Shown here: one piece after another, positions 1 through 13,085 of the stretch
How positions within the stretch are numbered: the first letter of the stretch is position 1
Layout: every line of letters starts with the position of its first letter
Assembly (NCBI GenBank): GCA_037074615.1
Contig: CM073560.1
Location: forward strand, 1,805,501 to 1,869,500
Source: Leucaena leucocephala
Lineage: Eukaryota > Streptophyta > Magnoliopsida > Fabales > Fabaceae
DNA length: 64,000 bases
Reading direction: 5' to 3'
Program-made: the position numbers and the translations under genes
Notes under the pieces: generated by a model
Told to the model about the DNA's origin: nothing
Databases searched by the model: none
The model's input: only the letters and a program-made list of their open reading frames with translations

Positions 1-17
1 TACGTCACTCAGAAGTA

Positions 18-119
18 AGAATTACAGTCATTGCCTTACATGGCATGTATGCATTAAATACGATCCTGAGAATTACAGTCATTGCCTTACATGGCATGTA
101 TGCGTTAAATACGATCCTG
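18..119. repeat. 51-bp tandem duplication upstream of the MYB gene
   Basis: Two adjacent 51-bp copies (18-68 and 69-119) differ at one base that I can see (gcatt versus gcgtt). The repeat starts at agaattacag and ends at acgatcctg. It lies about 210 bp upstream of the MYB start codon, so it may sit in the promoter or 5' leader. Near-identity of the copies points to a recent duplication or to an assembly artefact. Confidence 0.9.
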
Positions 120-327
120 GTTCTTTACGCCGCCCAATTGTACTATTACTCGTGCATTTATAGCTATCTGATTGTTTTCATTGCTTCCCCTTCAGTGGGG
201 TTTCTACGGCAACACTCTTCTACCCTTTTCTTTGTTTCTTCTTCCTCTTCTAGGTTATTTAGAATAGATACAGAAAAAGAACATATTATATATAGTACAA
301 AATCAACCTGGTAATGAGGGGGTGAAG

Positions 328-2522
328 ATGGGGAGGTCACCATGTTGTGATAAAGATGGAGTGAAAAAGGGAGCCTGGACTCCGGAAGAAGATGAAATCT
401 TAGTTCAGTACATCAAGAAGCATGGCTGTGGTAATTGGCGTACACTACCCAAGAATGCAGGTTCAGCTTCCTAGACACCACTTTTGTTGTTGTTTTCTGC
501 ACTTACTTTTGTTACCTATAGGTCAAAAGTGGAGAAGCGTGTTGTTTAATCTTGTATTCACCGGGGAAAAAAAATAAAGTCTATGTTTTGTTTTCGTTAT
601 CCGTATCTATATAGTAAAATATCATATAGTCCTGGTAATATATATAATATTGATGCTAGTTTAGATCTGGTCAACCCTGCTTACAAAAAGGTCAATTCTT
701 TTTCTATGTCAGATTATGGGGTGGGAAGGTAAAGGAGGATTCACCAGCATGGAACTTCCGGAATGTTTGAAGCTAGGGTTGAAACTTGAAACTTAAAATA
801 TTGTTTATGAAGACCACATTTTATTTCACCTAGTCTTAAACTCGAAATTACTTTTTTCCCTCTGAATTTCACTGGTTATAATGTCGTTAGAGGATAGGAA
901 AACTGATATAGGCACCATATGATCCATCTCCATAATTTCACTCTGTAGTAATTGTACCATTGAATCTTTGAAGATCACATTTTCTGTAAATTCTTTTGCT
1001 ATAAGGTTTTAGTTGCTATTTACTTACCAATCTGATTCTCAGAGAAATCCCATTGTAGAGTTCTCTTATATGATGTTTACTTCTATGAGAATTACAAAAT
1101 AAAGGTGAATAAATTACTGGTTATAGTTGTTTGCAGTAATTCTTTGAGCAGTCTCTGCATTTTGCTGCTCTCATACTGTTTATCCGGTTAAGTGCAATAT
1201 ATTTCTTCCCCAAAGAGTAAATGGAAATAACGCAGGGTATACTGATAAATGATCAACACGGTAACTAAATCACCTGATAATTCAAATCCAATTATATCAA
1301 CGTTTATTGCGCACTTCAGCTAATTTTGTATCTTTTCTCTTCAAAAATTGTTCAGAAAATGTTCTTTTCCTTCCCCATTGATGATATTTTGCATTTCTGA
1401 TTTCTCTCCTAAATCCAAGCATGCTATTTTATCAGAAGAGTTGAACTAAAAACTTGTATATCTATCAGTACTTCTTAATATTTATAACACGACTGACTGC
1501 AACTAGGTCTACTTCGATGCGGAAAAAGTTGTCGGCTTCGGTGGATAAACTATCTTCGCCCTGACATCAAGCGTGGCCCTTTTACTAGTGAAGAAGAAGG
1601 TAAAATTATTCAACTTCATGGCATGCTCGGCAAAAGGTAGTAGTATATTGATCCCCTTGCTAATTTTCTTGAGCACTCACATACACACTGCTCATCATGC
1701 TTTCTGAAAGCTCGTTCTAGTCATGAGCTGCAGAAGAAAACAGTCATGTCGTACCTCTTATCTTGAACCAACTGTATTAAATTGATGAAACGGAAGCATT
1801 GTAGTTGTAGTCCAAAAGGAATAAAAGATCTTTTTATTTATGATAGGAATCTTCTCATTTTATTGCTATATCATTAATCTTCTCATGTTAATGTCTTGTA
1901 ATTTTACATTGGCTGCTGCATTAGGTGGGCTGCTATAGCATCTCATTTACCAGGAAGAACAGACAATGAAATTAAGAACTATTGGAACACCCATCTGAAG
2001 AAGCGCTTCATTCACTCAGGTCATTCGCTGGAGGCGCAAGAGCCCTCTTTTGGTCCTCATCATCAAAGTGATATGAAATATGAATATTCTTCTGTAAGTC
2101 ATGTAATCCAGTGGGAAAATGCCAGAGTTGAGGCAGAAAAAAGGTTGTCAATGGAACTGGAATCCTCATGTCTTAATCATTGTTCCCAAACTAACACACA
2201 TTCTGACTGCTTTCTTCGACTTTGGCACTCCGAGGTAGGACAATCATTTCGCATGATCACGGAAAAGAAAGCGGAAAGCGAAAGCCCTACCTCGCAAGCA
2301 AGCAGTGGCTTTGCCAACATGGCTCAAGAACAAGCAAGCAGCTGCAATCCAAAGCTTGAAGAAGGCACAGCTGGGTCAGACTCAGGTTCTCATGAATTTC
2401 TTGATGCCTCTGATTCTGCATTGAAGCTCCTGCTAGATATGCCTGATAACAATGTGGGATTCTTTGAAGGATTGGAACAGACTGAGAATTTCCAGAGTCC
2501 TCAGCATGATAGATATGACTAA
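328..2522 (+). CDS. R2R3-MYB transcription factor
   Basis: Sequence-specific nuclear transcription factor with two MYB repeats. Three exons are inferred at 328-460, 1507-1636 and 1925-2522 (861 nt, 286 aa). Exon lengths of 133 and 130 nt match the classic plant R2R3-MYB structure, and all junctions are GT-AG. The start MGRSPCCDK is the typical R2R3 beginning. R2 carries W17, W37 and W57; R3 carries F70, W89 and W108. The signature LPGRTDNEIKNYWN spans residues 96-109. The C-terminal half is acidic and Ser-rich, as expected of an activation region, without a repression motif that I recognise. The MYB domain resembles the plant MYB41/74/102 group, but the subgroup call is only an impression. 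A 1,046-bp first intron separates the coding parts. Confidence 0.93.
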
Positions 2523-3438
2523 ATCTACTGGTAAACTTCTTGAGGAAAAGCAATGACTTCATGAATAGAAAATTTTTGTGCGATTTTGTTTCTTCATTTT
2601 TGTATATGTAGTGTAGTGATTAGTCACACTTCAGCTGGTTTCCTTATATGCTCTCCATGTTTGGTACATGTTAGATGGTTTAGGGCTGAAACGAAGGGAG
2701 ACTAGATAAACCAGTAGCTAGAATTCAAAATTACCTTCCACTAAATAGAGGTTGTAAAAGGAATTTTACATGCCTTTTGATTGATTTCTTTTCTTCTTAT
2801 TTTTTTAAATTAAAGGGATTAATACTAATGGCATAAAGTTATTAGTGGGATCGAATTTATAACCTTTTATTTATAAGAGAGTTTATCATTAAGTCACAAG
2901 GCGTTTAGCCTTTTCGATTGATTTTTATGTTTTATTTTATTAGTCTTATCTTTTTTCTGTACCAAGAGTCTATATTCACCAACTCTCTTAAAAGATTTCG
3001 TTGAAAATAGTCCTTGCATATCTAGATCTTTATGATCAAGTGTTTAATTATCCAAATTCCAATCCTTTCCACCTCTGACTTTTCTTTTTAATTAGACTTA
3101 GTTTTAACACAAAGTATGACAAACCTATGCTTATATACACTGTTATATATATAAAATCAAGGTACCACAAAGTACATTATATAATTTGTTTATTTCTAAA
3201 GTGATTGGTGCACTCACACCAACATTGATACGCACACAATAATAAATGAACATGAACTAAATCCCCAACAAATAATTTAAATACAAATAACACATCTGTA
3301 CTTATTCACACCAAGGAACACATCTGTACGGGCATTTGAATACTCAAAGAAAAATACACTAACAATTGTTCACCCAAAAACAAGAACAATAACAATTCAA
3401 CATTCTTGGTTTTCTTATGAGATCTGAGGATTTCAATA
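2523..3438. other. Intergenic, MYB 3' end to remorin 3' end
   Basis: Convergent spacer of about 0.9 kb between two gene 3' ends. It is AT-rich with a short TA run near 3147-3156. It should contain both 3' UTRs. I see no other gene or repeat in it. Confidence 0.6.
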
Positions 3439-5523
3439 TCAGAAACAGCCAAAGATCTTCTTTGGAGCTGTTCCAGTGGCCCTGTATTTTGCAGCTGCTT
3501 CCTCTGCCTTAAGAAGATCTTCCCCTTTCTTGGCATCAATAATTGCCCTCTTCTCTTCACCCTCCTTGTGGATAATAGCTATTTTGTTCTTCATTTTCTC
3601 GACATACTCTGCCTTCTTCTTTTCCAGTTGTTCCTATTCACATAAAAAATTAGAAACACAGAAGAATTAGCGGCAGACCAAGGTTTATTTTCTGCTTCTT
3701 TTATTTCCAATACTTTTCTTTTGACTCGTTTTCTCATTTCAATTTTTATTCAAGAAATAGAAAAAAGATTGGTTATAGAACAAATGGATAGTTATAGAAG
3801 TATGAGCACTAGGTTCGTAGAAGAAGTTATAGTAATATGGATTTAAATCAATGGACAAAGATTTTAACAATACTTCTGGGAATTACTAATGAAAAGGAAT
3901 GATTGATCTTACTTCAATCTTTCTTAATTCAGCTTCCATGGCTGCTTTCTTACAGTTCTCCCATGTTGAAATAGCTGATAACTTCTTCTGTGCTCTGCTC
4001 AAAAGATTCTAGTCAAATCAATATCCATGAAACATTGTTGAATGAATATCAAAGAAACAAATATCTTGATTGAATATAATATCATCTAGTGTAATAATGG
4101 CAAAAGCAGTCCCTTACTTGTTCTCTGCTTTTGATTTTTCACTTTCTTCCCATGCTTTTATCAGTGAAAGCCTCTTCTCTGTAGCAACTCTAGCCAGCAC
4201 TGCATCTGCATATGAAAAAGTTTATTTATTTAGCCTCTAATTTAAGGATATGAAAATGCATGAAGGGATATAGAACAATTGAGATACCTCTATTTGCAGA
4301 ACCTTCAGATGGTTTCTCTTCAGAAGCTTCTTGAGGCTCTAAATTAATCAACAACAATAATCACAATGATGTCATTATATCATGGTGACATCTCAACCAT
4401 GCAAAATACATACGTTTTGATACCCTGTGACACAGAAGTTCTAATTTATTTTTTATTTATTTCTTTTAGGTATGATACCAAATACATGAGAGAAGTTAGA
4501 AAAACTCTACATATTCTTCAACCAGTCCTTATTACAGAGTATTCGTAGGCTTTAGAAATTTAAATTTATGATATCCTTGAAATTGTCCACATTTTTCATC
4601 ACTATGTCGTTACCTAATATTTAAGATCAGGTTGAGCACAGATACAGAGATTAAAGGATGAATTATAAGCAGCACCATTTAGAGAAGGTTGATATCCATA
4701 TATATATATATATATATAACCGTGTTTAGATGAAGGTACAAATGAATCATATGGTCACAGTCGTCTTGCTTTCAAAATACCCTAACCTCTTCTACTAAGA
4801 CAAGTACGTGTTTTTCAACAGAATGACAGTAGGCAGATAGCAGCCATGGTAAACCGATAAGAGAAGAATGAAACGAATAAAAGTTTAAAGTATTCATTAG
4901 AGAAAGAATTATGACTTTTGAGTCACAAATAGACGAAAAGCTCTTAAGAAACTCTGCTGGACAAAAAAAATTCATTTTAGACGAAAACAGCAGAGATAGT
5001 CACGAATTAAACTTGAGAAAATTCATTATCAGAAGGCCTTCAAGAACAGAAGAGCAAATATGACAAGTTATATATAAGAAACTTGAAAAAGGAAATTCAC
5101 CAATTCACCCCATATACATATATATAAGAAATCAAAAAGGGTGTTGAAATAAGGACTCGTCCCCTGAACCAACCATAAAATAAACAGAGTAACTATGGAA
5201 CACACACACACACACACACACATATTTCCTTGAGTCAACTTTTTGAGGAAACAAAAAGATATACGGGAAAAGTGAGAAAGAGATATACTCTCAACAATAG
5301 CAAGAGCCTTGAGGTCATCAGAAGGAGGTGGTGGAGTCACAGATTTCTCCTCAGTCACATCTTTTGGAGGCTCCTCATGCGGTGGTGGCGGCGGCGGCAG
5401 TGGCGGGGGAGGCTTCTCATGAGGCGGTGGTGGTTGTGGTGGTAGAGGCGCTTCATGGGGTGGTGGTGGCGGAGGCTCCGACGGGGATTCAACCTCCAGC
5501 GTTTTGGGTTGTTCCTCTGTCAT
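3439..5523 (-). CDS. Remorin (group 1-like, proline-rich N terminus)
   Basis: Plant plasma-membrane nanodomain protein without enzymatic activity. Five exons on the minus strand: 5289-5523, 4288-4338, 4118-4205, 3913-3994 and 3439-3633 (651 nt, 216 aa), all with GT-AG borders and a continuous frame. Residues about 16-70 are a Pro/Glu/His-rich intrinsically disordered region with long proline runs. From about residue 95 onward comes the conserved remorin C domain, with heptad-like Lys/Glu/Ala-rich sequence (AVLARVATEKRLSLIKAWEE through AEEAAAKYRATG) expected to form a coiled coil. The protein ends PKKIFGCF, the usual C-terminal membrane anchor with a cysteine that can be S-acylated. Intron 1 is 950 bp and holds two microsatellites. 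The 5' region 5524-5700 is purine/CT-rich leader-like sequence. Confidence 0.95.
4697..4718. repeat. (AT)n microsatellite in remorin intron 1
   Basis: About 11 uninterrupted AT units inside the first intron of the remorin gene. Confidence 0.9.
5200..5223. repeat. (AC)n microsatellite in remorin intron 1
   Basis: About 11 AC units on the plus strand, some 65 bp downstream of the remorin exon 1 donor site (minus-strand sense). Confidence 0.9.
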
Positions 5524-8500
5524 GCTTTTCCTTTTCCTTCTTTAGAGTTGAGTTGTGAATACAGAAAGTTGGTGATGATGACGACGATGAGGATTTGAAG
5601 CAAAAGGGTGTAACGGAGCTTTCACTTATTGTGGAAATATCAGGAATTGATGAAGAGGGAGGAAGAGGAATAAGAGGGAGAGAGATGGTTAGGATATTAT
5701 GGTTGAAGGAATAAGGTAACTGTTATGAGCTCTATCAGGTCTCTCTGTAATAGTGTAATATATATTCCAAAGGCGCTTAGCCGGATGCTGATACACGTGG
5801 CGACCTCTCATCATCACTTGCCCTCAATCATACAACTTTTCTTCTTTCAATTTTTCCCTCAATATTATATTCTTCCACTTTTAATTAATTTATTGATTAT
5901 GGATAATTTTGAATTAATGTGGGGAAATAGATAAGCTGATCCATATCATTTGGTTAAGATACACTCACAAAAAAAGTGGCTTAAGTGATTATCTGCACAT
6001 ATTTGACTTTTATTAGCACAAACAGTTCATTTATTTACTTTATAGTTTATAGAAATAGCTAGAAGGAAGTGAAATAAAAAATAAAAATAGTTTTGTAAAT
6101 ATATTTTATTTTTGTATTTTTAATTTAAAATTAAATTAATAAAAATACGAATATACTTTTACTTTGAGTAGAAGATATGTATTTATTTTATTTGAGTATA
6201 AAACTCCATATATTTTGCTTTCACACCACTGTATCATTTCTTTTTACCTTAAGCCTTCTATATATGAATTTCTTCAAAGTTTGGTATTTAGTTGTAAGTA
6301 TTAGGGCTTGAAAAATACTAAAGTCAAAGTCATAAAAAGCAGTAGTACATAATGTCTAGTGATGTGTCACACAAAAATTCAAAAAAAAAAATACTTTAAT
6401 GGATATTAATATTAATATCTAGTATTAATTTTAAGCCAAAGTATATTTTTAGTTTTTTTAATTTTATAAAATATTTTTTTAGTTCCTCATAAATTTTATT
6501 AACAAAAAATGTTATACACTAAAATTTTAAATATTGATAATATATTTTATATTAATTTTAATTTTTTTAAAAAAGGATTAGTAAAGAAATGCCATTTGAT
6601 ACTAAGAAGATTAAAAAAATATTTTATAAAATTAAAGCATTTTTGCCCAAAATTATATGAGTCACTAACGGAAAGTTTCTACAAAAAAATACATCATTTC
6701 AGAAAAAAGGAATAATTAATTTTTTTATAAAAAAGGAATAATTAATTAACATCACCAAACACTCTAGAAAACTATGGAAACAGCAATAAATTGTTGCTAC
6801 TAAACGAGGCTTGACAATAATTATTGATATTTATGGATATAATATATAAACGTCAAACAAAGTGATAAAAGATAGGGTGGTGACCCCTCATAATAATTTA
6901 ACTTCAATTCATTAATAAATCATTAAAAGACCTTGTCAACATATAACACGTCAATTAATTCGGAAGCATCAAATTAAATTAATTATTGAGCTAAGGTTGT
7001 CTTCGACGTCTTTGTTTTGGGTAGCGTGGAGATGAATACGGAAGATTCCTTTCATCGAGATTCAGTCATTTCTTGGTGATGGCGAAATTTTCTAAATTTA
7101 ATTTATTTTAATTTCCTAAGATCATTATATAACTTTTTTTATAAAATTTTAATAGACAAAATATAAATCAAGTTATTTGTATTAATTAGATCAAATTTTG
7201 TTAATTATATTTATTATTTTACTATTATTAATTATTAAAATATATATGTACTTATAAATTTATTTGTAAATATTTATAAATTTTAATATCAGTTCTTATA
7301 ACACAAGTTAATGTTATTAAATTTTTATATTGAAATTTATTATTATGTTACTGTTAGTTAGTAAAATTTATATGTATATTTATAAATTTATTTTTGAATT
7401 TAACCTAATAGATATAAATAATTTAATATACTTTTGTACCTAAATATAAACAACTTAATATAAATTTTATCTAATTTTAATCAATCTATTATTTAGATAT
7501 TTATTTTTTTAAGTATAAAAGTTTTCAGTTTTTAGCCTCTTCATTATTGATCTATGAACAAAATTTATATTTATATCTTATTTCCATTACATTATATTAT
7601 TATCTTCAACTTAAAATATAAAATCTATATTAGTTTGTTTACTTAATTTAGCAATAAACTAGTTAAATTATACAGTGGGAGCACTGAGATTCGAATCCAT
7701 CCTTATTAAAAAAAAAAAAATTGAAGAGAGACATCTTAGTCATAGCCTCAATCCTAATTAATTAGTTGCTCGAATAGCTTGTCAGAAATGATCCAAAGGG
7801 TTATAAAAAAAATAAAACTATACTATACTATTAATCTTAAATTATAAATAGTATAATTGATCTAATTTTCTCCCACGAGTACACTTGTCTCAAACATGTC
7901 ATAGTTGACCACACACCTAATTACAAATCATAGGTAAAAGAAAAATATTATGCCAATTTTTCTAATATTGGAGTAAAATTACCATAGTTGCATTGGAGCC
8001 TTATAAAAAGAAAATATTATGAAGGAGGAGCTTTTTCCATTTAAAGTTTGATATAGTTTGAATACAACTAGATGATAATATTGGATAAATATTTTAAAGA
8101 TTATCTGGATAAAATCTAAATGGAAAGCAAATTTTCTCAAAGTAGCCTAAACCCATGAACCTGAAGGCAAAATGAGAAACATTAATTGGTGGAAAAGAAC
8201 GGATGAAATATAAAAATCTGTGAAAGAAATTAATGGAAAATTGTCGCTACATGCAACTTTTATGAATGAACTGACCTATTAATGGGAACAACAAAGACAT
8301 CTTTTTAGTCTTTCCTAAGTTTTTGTTTGCATTCTGAAATTCACATGTCAACTTGATTCAGATTCTTTAGAATCTTGTTTCTTTTCTGATAGTTTCAGAT
8401 TCCTTATCATTTGTTCCTGGCCATTCACAAATGGTAAGATGGAATCATTAATGTTTCACTAAAAAGTTCATCATAAAAAGAAAATGATACACCACTTGAA

Positions 8501-9169
8501 AATGGACTAGCCCATATAGAGCCCATGGTGGGAGGCTCTGTTTTCTCACCTCTTTCGGTTTTGAGAAATTTCCTCATATCTACTATTTTGTCAGCCATTT
8601 TCAAATTAATTCAATCATAAAAATAATTAAAATAATGTCAACATCTAGTTACCTCAGTAATAACACCACCCGTCATATCTAGATGAGGTTTTAAGTTTGA
8701 GTCTGGCCCGTTGCCATGGTTAGGTGAGTGTATTTAAGTTGTATTAAATAAAAATAATAATTACAATAATAGAAAATATGGTTGTCAAATATGGATGAGC
8801 TACCATGAAGTCCAAAAGTACACCAAACTTGCCTCCTCCTCATCAAATGTCCTTGTCCTTCGACTATGCTTCCATTCTCTTTCTAGCAACAGAAAGGGTA
8901 TTTCAGTCAATTCCTCTCTCGTGGAGCGAACCCTTTCCCGTTCCGTTGGTTTTACCTTGCCTATTTCCACCTAACTTTCCAAATGAGGCACGAGGACATG
9001 AGTTATCTATCCAACCAAATTTGTCTGGATTAATTTTTTAAGATATAAATTAAAAGTGAATAATCATATATAAAAATAAATTTGACAAGGTTCATCAAAC
9101 TTTCGTCCGGTTGTAAGAGTGACCATTTGGTGAAACAAAACATATGGTAGGAGCTAAATAGGAGCTTGG
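5524..9169. other. Intergenic, remorin promoter side, 3.6 kb
   Basis: Upstream region of the remorin gene followed by strongly AT-rich DNA. From about 6100 to 7640 it is dominated by A/T words with partial internal repeats: stretches around 7210-7290 and 7340-7400 share ttataaatttattt-type sequence. I see no credible coding exon. Reading frames here, such as 8805-9041, lack family resemblance and splice context. Confidence 0.6.
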
Positions 9170-10261
9170 CCAGTCCAACGTTGGTAAAGTTGACGAGGTA
9201 GGCCTCAGATCCAAACTTGGCCAGTCCACTCTTCTCAAGGAATGTCAGCTTCTACAGAAATCCAAGAACTGCGGCAGCAACAGCAATGACGTACACCATC
9301 AGCCCAAACATGATGTGCCATGGCATTGAAACTCTTCTCAGATTTGGGTTCCCTCCTGGGTACATGAATATCACAAACCCACATATCCCCTGATATTACA
9401 TAACACCATGACCTGATTCATTAGTTTGAAACTCATATATCCTAAAACCTAGATCACAAGGTTGAAAAACTCATAGATACAGTTCATGTCAGAATCTGTC
9501 ACGAGTCCCATGTGGGGGGCCTTATTTACAAGTGAACTATGATTTATGAGTTCAAGAGATTTCTCACCCAACAATCTAATCTTTTAGGATTAGGCTACCC
9601 CTTTGGGCTGCTATGAAGGTTCTGTCTTATATACGGCCGGGTGAAGTGAGCTTTTCAGGAGTGCTTATAATATTACTTGAATCTCAGCCTCAACAATTAA
9701 CTTTGATAAGAAAAAAGCGACTCTGGTTTTACCTGAACGCCGTAGAGAACAATAGCTGCAATTCCAAGCCTGGAATGAAAGCTGTAGAGATTAGCAATGT
9801 CTTTCTCATTATGAAACAAGACACAGCGTAAGTCCCCACTATTCCAAGCACCAATGCAATGGCATGAAGCACCAGGTGTATCACTTTCTTCACTTCTTTC
9901 TCCAACGCAAGAGCTTTGTAACTTATGATTGCTGCATTTTTGCAAAACAAATCTGTAATTCTTGTTCATAAAGAAGCCATAATTCATAAAGAACTTTGTA
10001 CCTTCGCCTCCAATAACAATTAAGCCAATTTGCATAAGAACAGGATGGATCCGAGAGTGTGATATAAGATTTAGAATGTGAAATGGGAAGAGTAAGAGAA
10101 AGAACAAGTTAAGTTACAGGGAAGAGGAGGCTCTTGTCTGAAGAGTTCCAAGCTAAGCCACCAAGATAATGAATGGTCCAAACCAAGACCATAGCAATGG
10201 CAGCAATACCCAGAAAGTGAACTGTAAACGTTAATGGGAATGGATTTACACCAAGCTCCAT
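9170..10261 (-). pseudogene. Cytochrome b561 pseudogene
   Basis: Remnant of a plant ascorbate-reducible cytochrome b561, a multi-pass membrane electron carrier with two hemes held by four histidines. Minus-strand exon traces: 10118-10261 (MELGVNPF start, first membrane span), about 10002-10050 (HPVLMQIG), 9733-9931 (VKKVIHLVLHAIAL and NLYSFHS) and about 9170-9389 (PWHIMFG). The family histidines are still visible. Three lesions break it. A one-base frame loss lies near 9811-9826, between GIVGTYAV and NEKDIANLYS. A TAG stop at 9252-9254 replaces the expected codon in GFL-x-KLTFLE. No AG acceptor is visible before the HPVLM exon. The tryptophan usual in FHSWLG is Arg, and the C-terminal tail is not recognisable. 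Several intron borders remain GT-AG, so this is a decayed gene copy, not a processed one. Confidence 0.85.
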
Positions 10262-10798
10262 GTCTCCCCTGTTTCTCTCCTCCTCCTCTTCCTCTTCTTC
10301 TTCTGAGTTTCTACAGGAAAGTAATGTAGCAGAGCCAGAACATGATATATCTAGTATGGAGCCAAACTAACTTTCTTGACAATTTGGCTGATGGAGAAAG
10401 TCGTCGTGTTTTCCCCATGAGCTCTACACGCGGCTCTCTCTGATAGCAAAAATTTAATGCGATGATCATGTTCTTTTCAACTTGTTTTGGCTGTATTCTT
10501 ACATTCTGATATCCATATTTTAATTCCACATTCCTTCCATTTGTCAAATATAAAATTTACAAGAAGAGACTTGAATATAGCTGAGAAGTTTGAAATTTGT
10601 ACAGTTTGAACAAAGGTACAGATTCTACAGGTAGCATCTTAGCAGATTCCAATCTACAGTTGAGTCATCTGCAATTGGAAAGTGGAAGGATGTAGTCATG
10701 AAATGTGTACACGAAATCACAAAAACACTTAATTAATTAATTAATTTAACTATGGTTGTGTTTCCATCGAGTGGAAGGAACATGATTAATTAATTTTT

Positions 10799-11069
10799 GG
10801 TTAAAATATATATTTAATTATTTATGTTTGTATTAAATTTTATTTTAGTCATTTCAATTTAAAAATACACCCATAATCTCTTAAAATTAACCATTTAATT
10901 TCCCTAACAAAAACTCTAACTCAACAATTAATTAATTATAAAGCATATCTAAAATTTTATTTTAATTCTTTAATACAATTAATTTTTTAATATAAGAGTA
11001 TTTTTTTAAATTTAAGAGATTAAAATAAAATTTAATATAAATATAAAAGACTAAATATATACTTTAGCT
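10799..11069. mobile_element. MITE-like inverted-repeat element
   Basis: The left arm (from taaaatatatatttaatta near 10801) and the right arm (ending ctaaatatatactttag near 11066) are imperfect inverted complements over roughly 65-70 bp, flanking an AT-rich centre. Size and structure fit a non-autonomous DNA transposon. I could not fix a clear target-site duplication, so superfamily and exact ends are open. Confidence 0.55.
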
Positions 11070-12689
11070 TTAATTTTATGTCAGGTCAACCTTTTTAATT
11101 TTATAAATTAAAAATAAAATCACTTAATTTAAGGGCATGGTGTAATTATGGGAAGGATAACTTTAAGTTACTTCTCTTGTCACTATTATACTATTATAAG
11201 ATATCTGTAACTAATTTATATGAACTAAAAAAATAATAATTAATTTATTAAATTTATTTTTAATTAATAATTTTTTTTAATTTTACTTTTATTAATGAGG
11301 TTTTGAGTAAAAAGAGAAAAATATAAAGAGCTACACTTAAGTATTAATTATAGAGATAAAATTAATAAATAAATATTAATAAATTTTTAAATAATTTATA
11401 TTAAAAACTAAAAAAAAACTTTTAAAAAATGCCTTATAATAAAGACGATAGACAATATATATTTAATGAGCCAAAGTAAAAAGAATTTGGGTATTTTTTT
11501 TATGCAAAATTAAATTTATATGAATTGGTATATTTTTATATTTAAAAATATTTATAAAATTATATTTATAAATTATCTATTAATAAAATTACAGTATCAA
11601 TATTATCATTTGAACTCGCGATGGAGGGTATGAATTAACTCATTACACAGTGGAGAAATAGCTATCTTATAAGAGAGAGTCACATCAATTAATAATTACT
11701 GGAATAAAATGCCAAAAGGCCATGAGGTGACATAAAAATGCCCACTTTGCAGCATTTAATGGCAATTAAGGTACATAATGACCCATCAGCCATCGGATAA
11801 TGCCCCTTAGAAACCTCACCATTGTATCCAACTTCACTTGAGAGTCAAGTAGTGAGAGTGAATGAAAGAGGGAAATGGGTTGATATAAGATGTAGACATT
11901 TGCTTTGGATTTGAGTATAAAACAAACCTTCCCTTCTTCTCTATCCAAATATTATCATCTTAACAAACCATCTTCATTTGCAATTGGTAGAGGAAGATAG
12001 GATAGTTTGTGAGGTGAAGAAAATCTCAACGGTAATAAGAAAATTAGTAAAAAAAAAATTATTTAAAAATTTTATTAATTAAAAAGACCTAAATTTAAAT
12101 CCGAGTACTCTTTACATATAAATTTCTTACAGTACCATATTTTCAATGTAAAACAAATTTATATCGAATCGTTTAATTTTGATTAAAACAGACTTTGCAC
12201 TAATTTTTTTAATAATATTTTTAGATGAGTTGTAACAATAGAATAAATAACAACGTTTATCATATTTATTATGGGCTTCTTTCTTTTAAAATTTTGAAAT
12301 TTATCCAAAATTTTGAGAAATTTTATCAACCAAGCACTAACCCATGAATTAAGAAATTCACTATTACGGCCTTACCCATCCCTTAATTAAGGAGACCTCC
12401 TCGTAGTGTTTTCTTGTACATTTTGTTTTTCAAATTTTATTTATTTTTTTTAAGTTTGGGCCAACTACATATCACTCTTCATGGATCACAAAACCCTTAC
12501 GTGTCATTTTCCATCCATAAATACATGAATAATGCCTAAGGATGGAAACCATTTAATGGGATCAAATGTTCATGAAACCATTCATGCATCAAAATCATAC
12601 ATTCATTTGACTTTATGACAAATGAACTCCCAGAATCTAGCTTTTAAATGAACCTAACAAGATAAAAAAGTTTAAATAAAAAATAATAA

Positions 12690-12960
12690 TATTTTGTCCA
12701 TATCATTAATTTTAATTGATTTTTAATTTAATCCTTATAATTTTAAATTTCTCTTATGTTCTATTTTGTTGTACTGTTGTCAATATTTTGTCATAATGTT
12801 ATTACTTTTATTTTATCACTTAAATCAATAAAAATTTAACAAAAAATACTCTTAGAATTTTAATGGTAAGAATTAAATTAGAAAATTTATAAATTATAAG
12901 GACTTAAATTAAAAATTAAATAAAATTATAGGGACGGAAATATATATATTTTTTCCCTAA
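12690..12960. mobile_element. MITE-like inverted-repeat element (degenerate)
   Basis: Left-arm sequence taatttaatccttataattt near 12726 is mirrored by aaattataaggacttaaatt near 12892-12911. The arms are less well matched than in the element at 10799. The same kind of arm sequence appears in the Mutator-like element at 14192-14755. Ends are approximate. Confidence 0.4.
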
Positions 12961-13085
12961 AATGTAGCCTTAATTATTACTTCATAGCTATTTTCTACCT
13001 ATTTTAGTTCCTTGTCATAACTACTAATAAAGAGGTACAAATTAAAGATGATGACGATGAAGAAGAAGCAGCGATCTAGTGCATC

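Larger units (their letters stand above)
10262..13085. other. Intergenic with MITE-like inverted repeats, 2.8 kb
   Basis: The left end is a CT-rich former leader of the b561 pseudogene (10265-10310). The rest is AT-rich and contains two inverted-repeat elements listed separately (10799-11069 and about 12690-12960). A candidate promoter of the fucosidase gene lies in the last few hundred bases. I see no gene. Confidence 0.6.

Noticed and set aside
7668..7705. tRNA-like B box (gattcgaatcc) suggesting a tRNA or SINE
   Set aside because: No matching A box at the right spacing and no cloverleaf arms.
8805..9041. 78-codon Pro/Ser-rich frame
   Set aside because: No start context, splice partner or family match; composition fits a chance frame.
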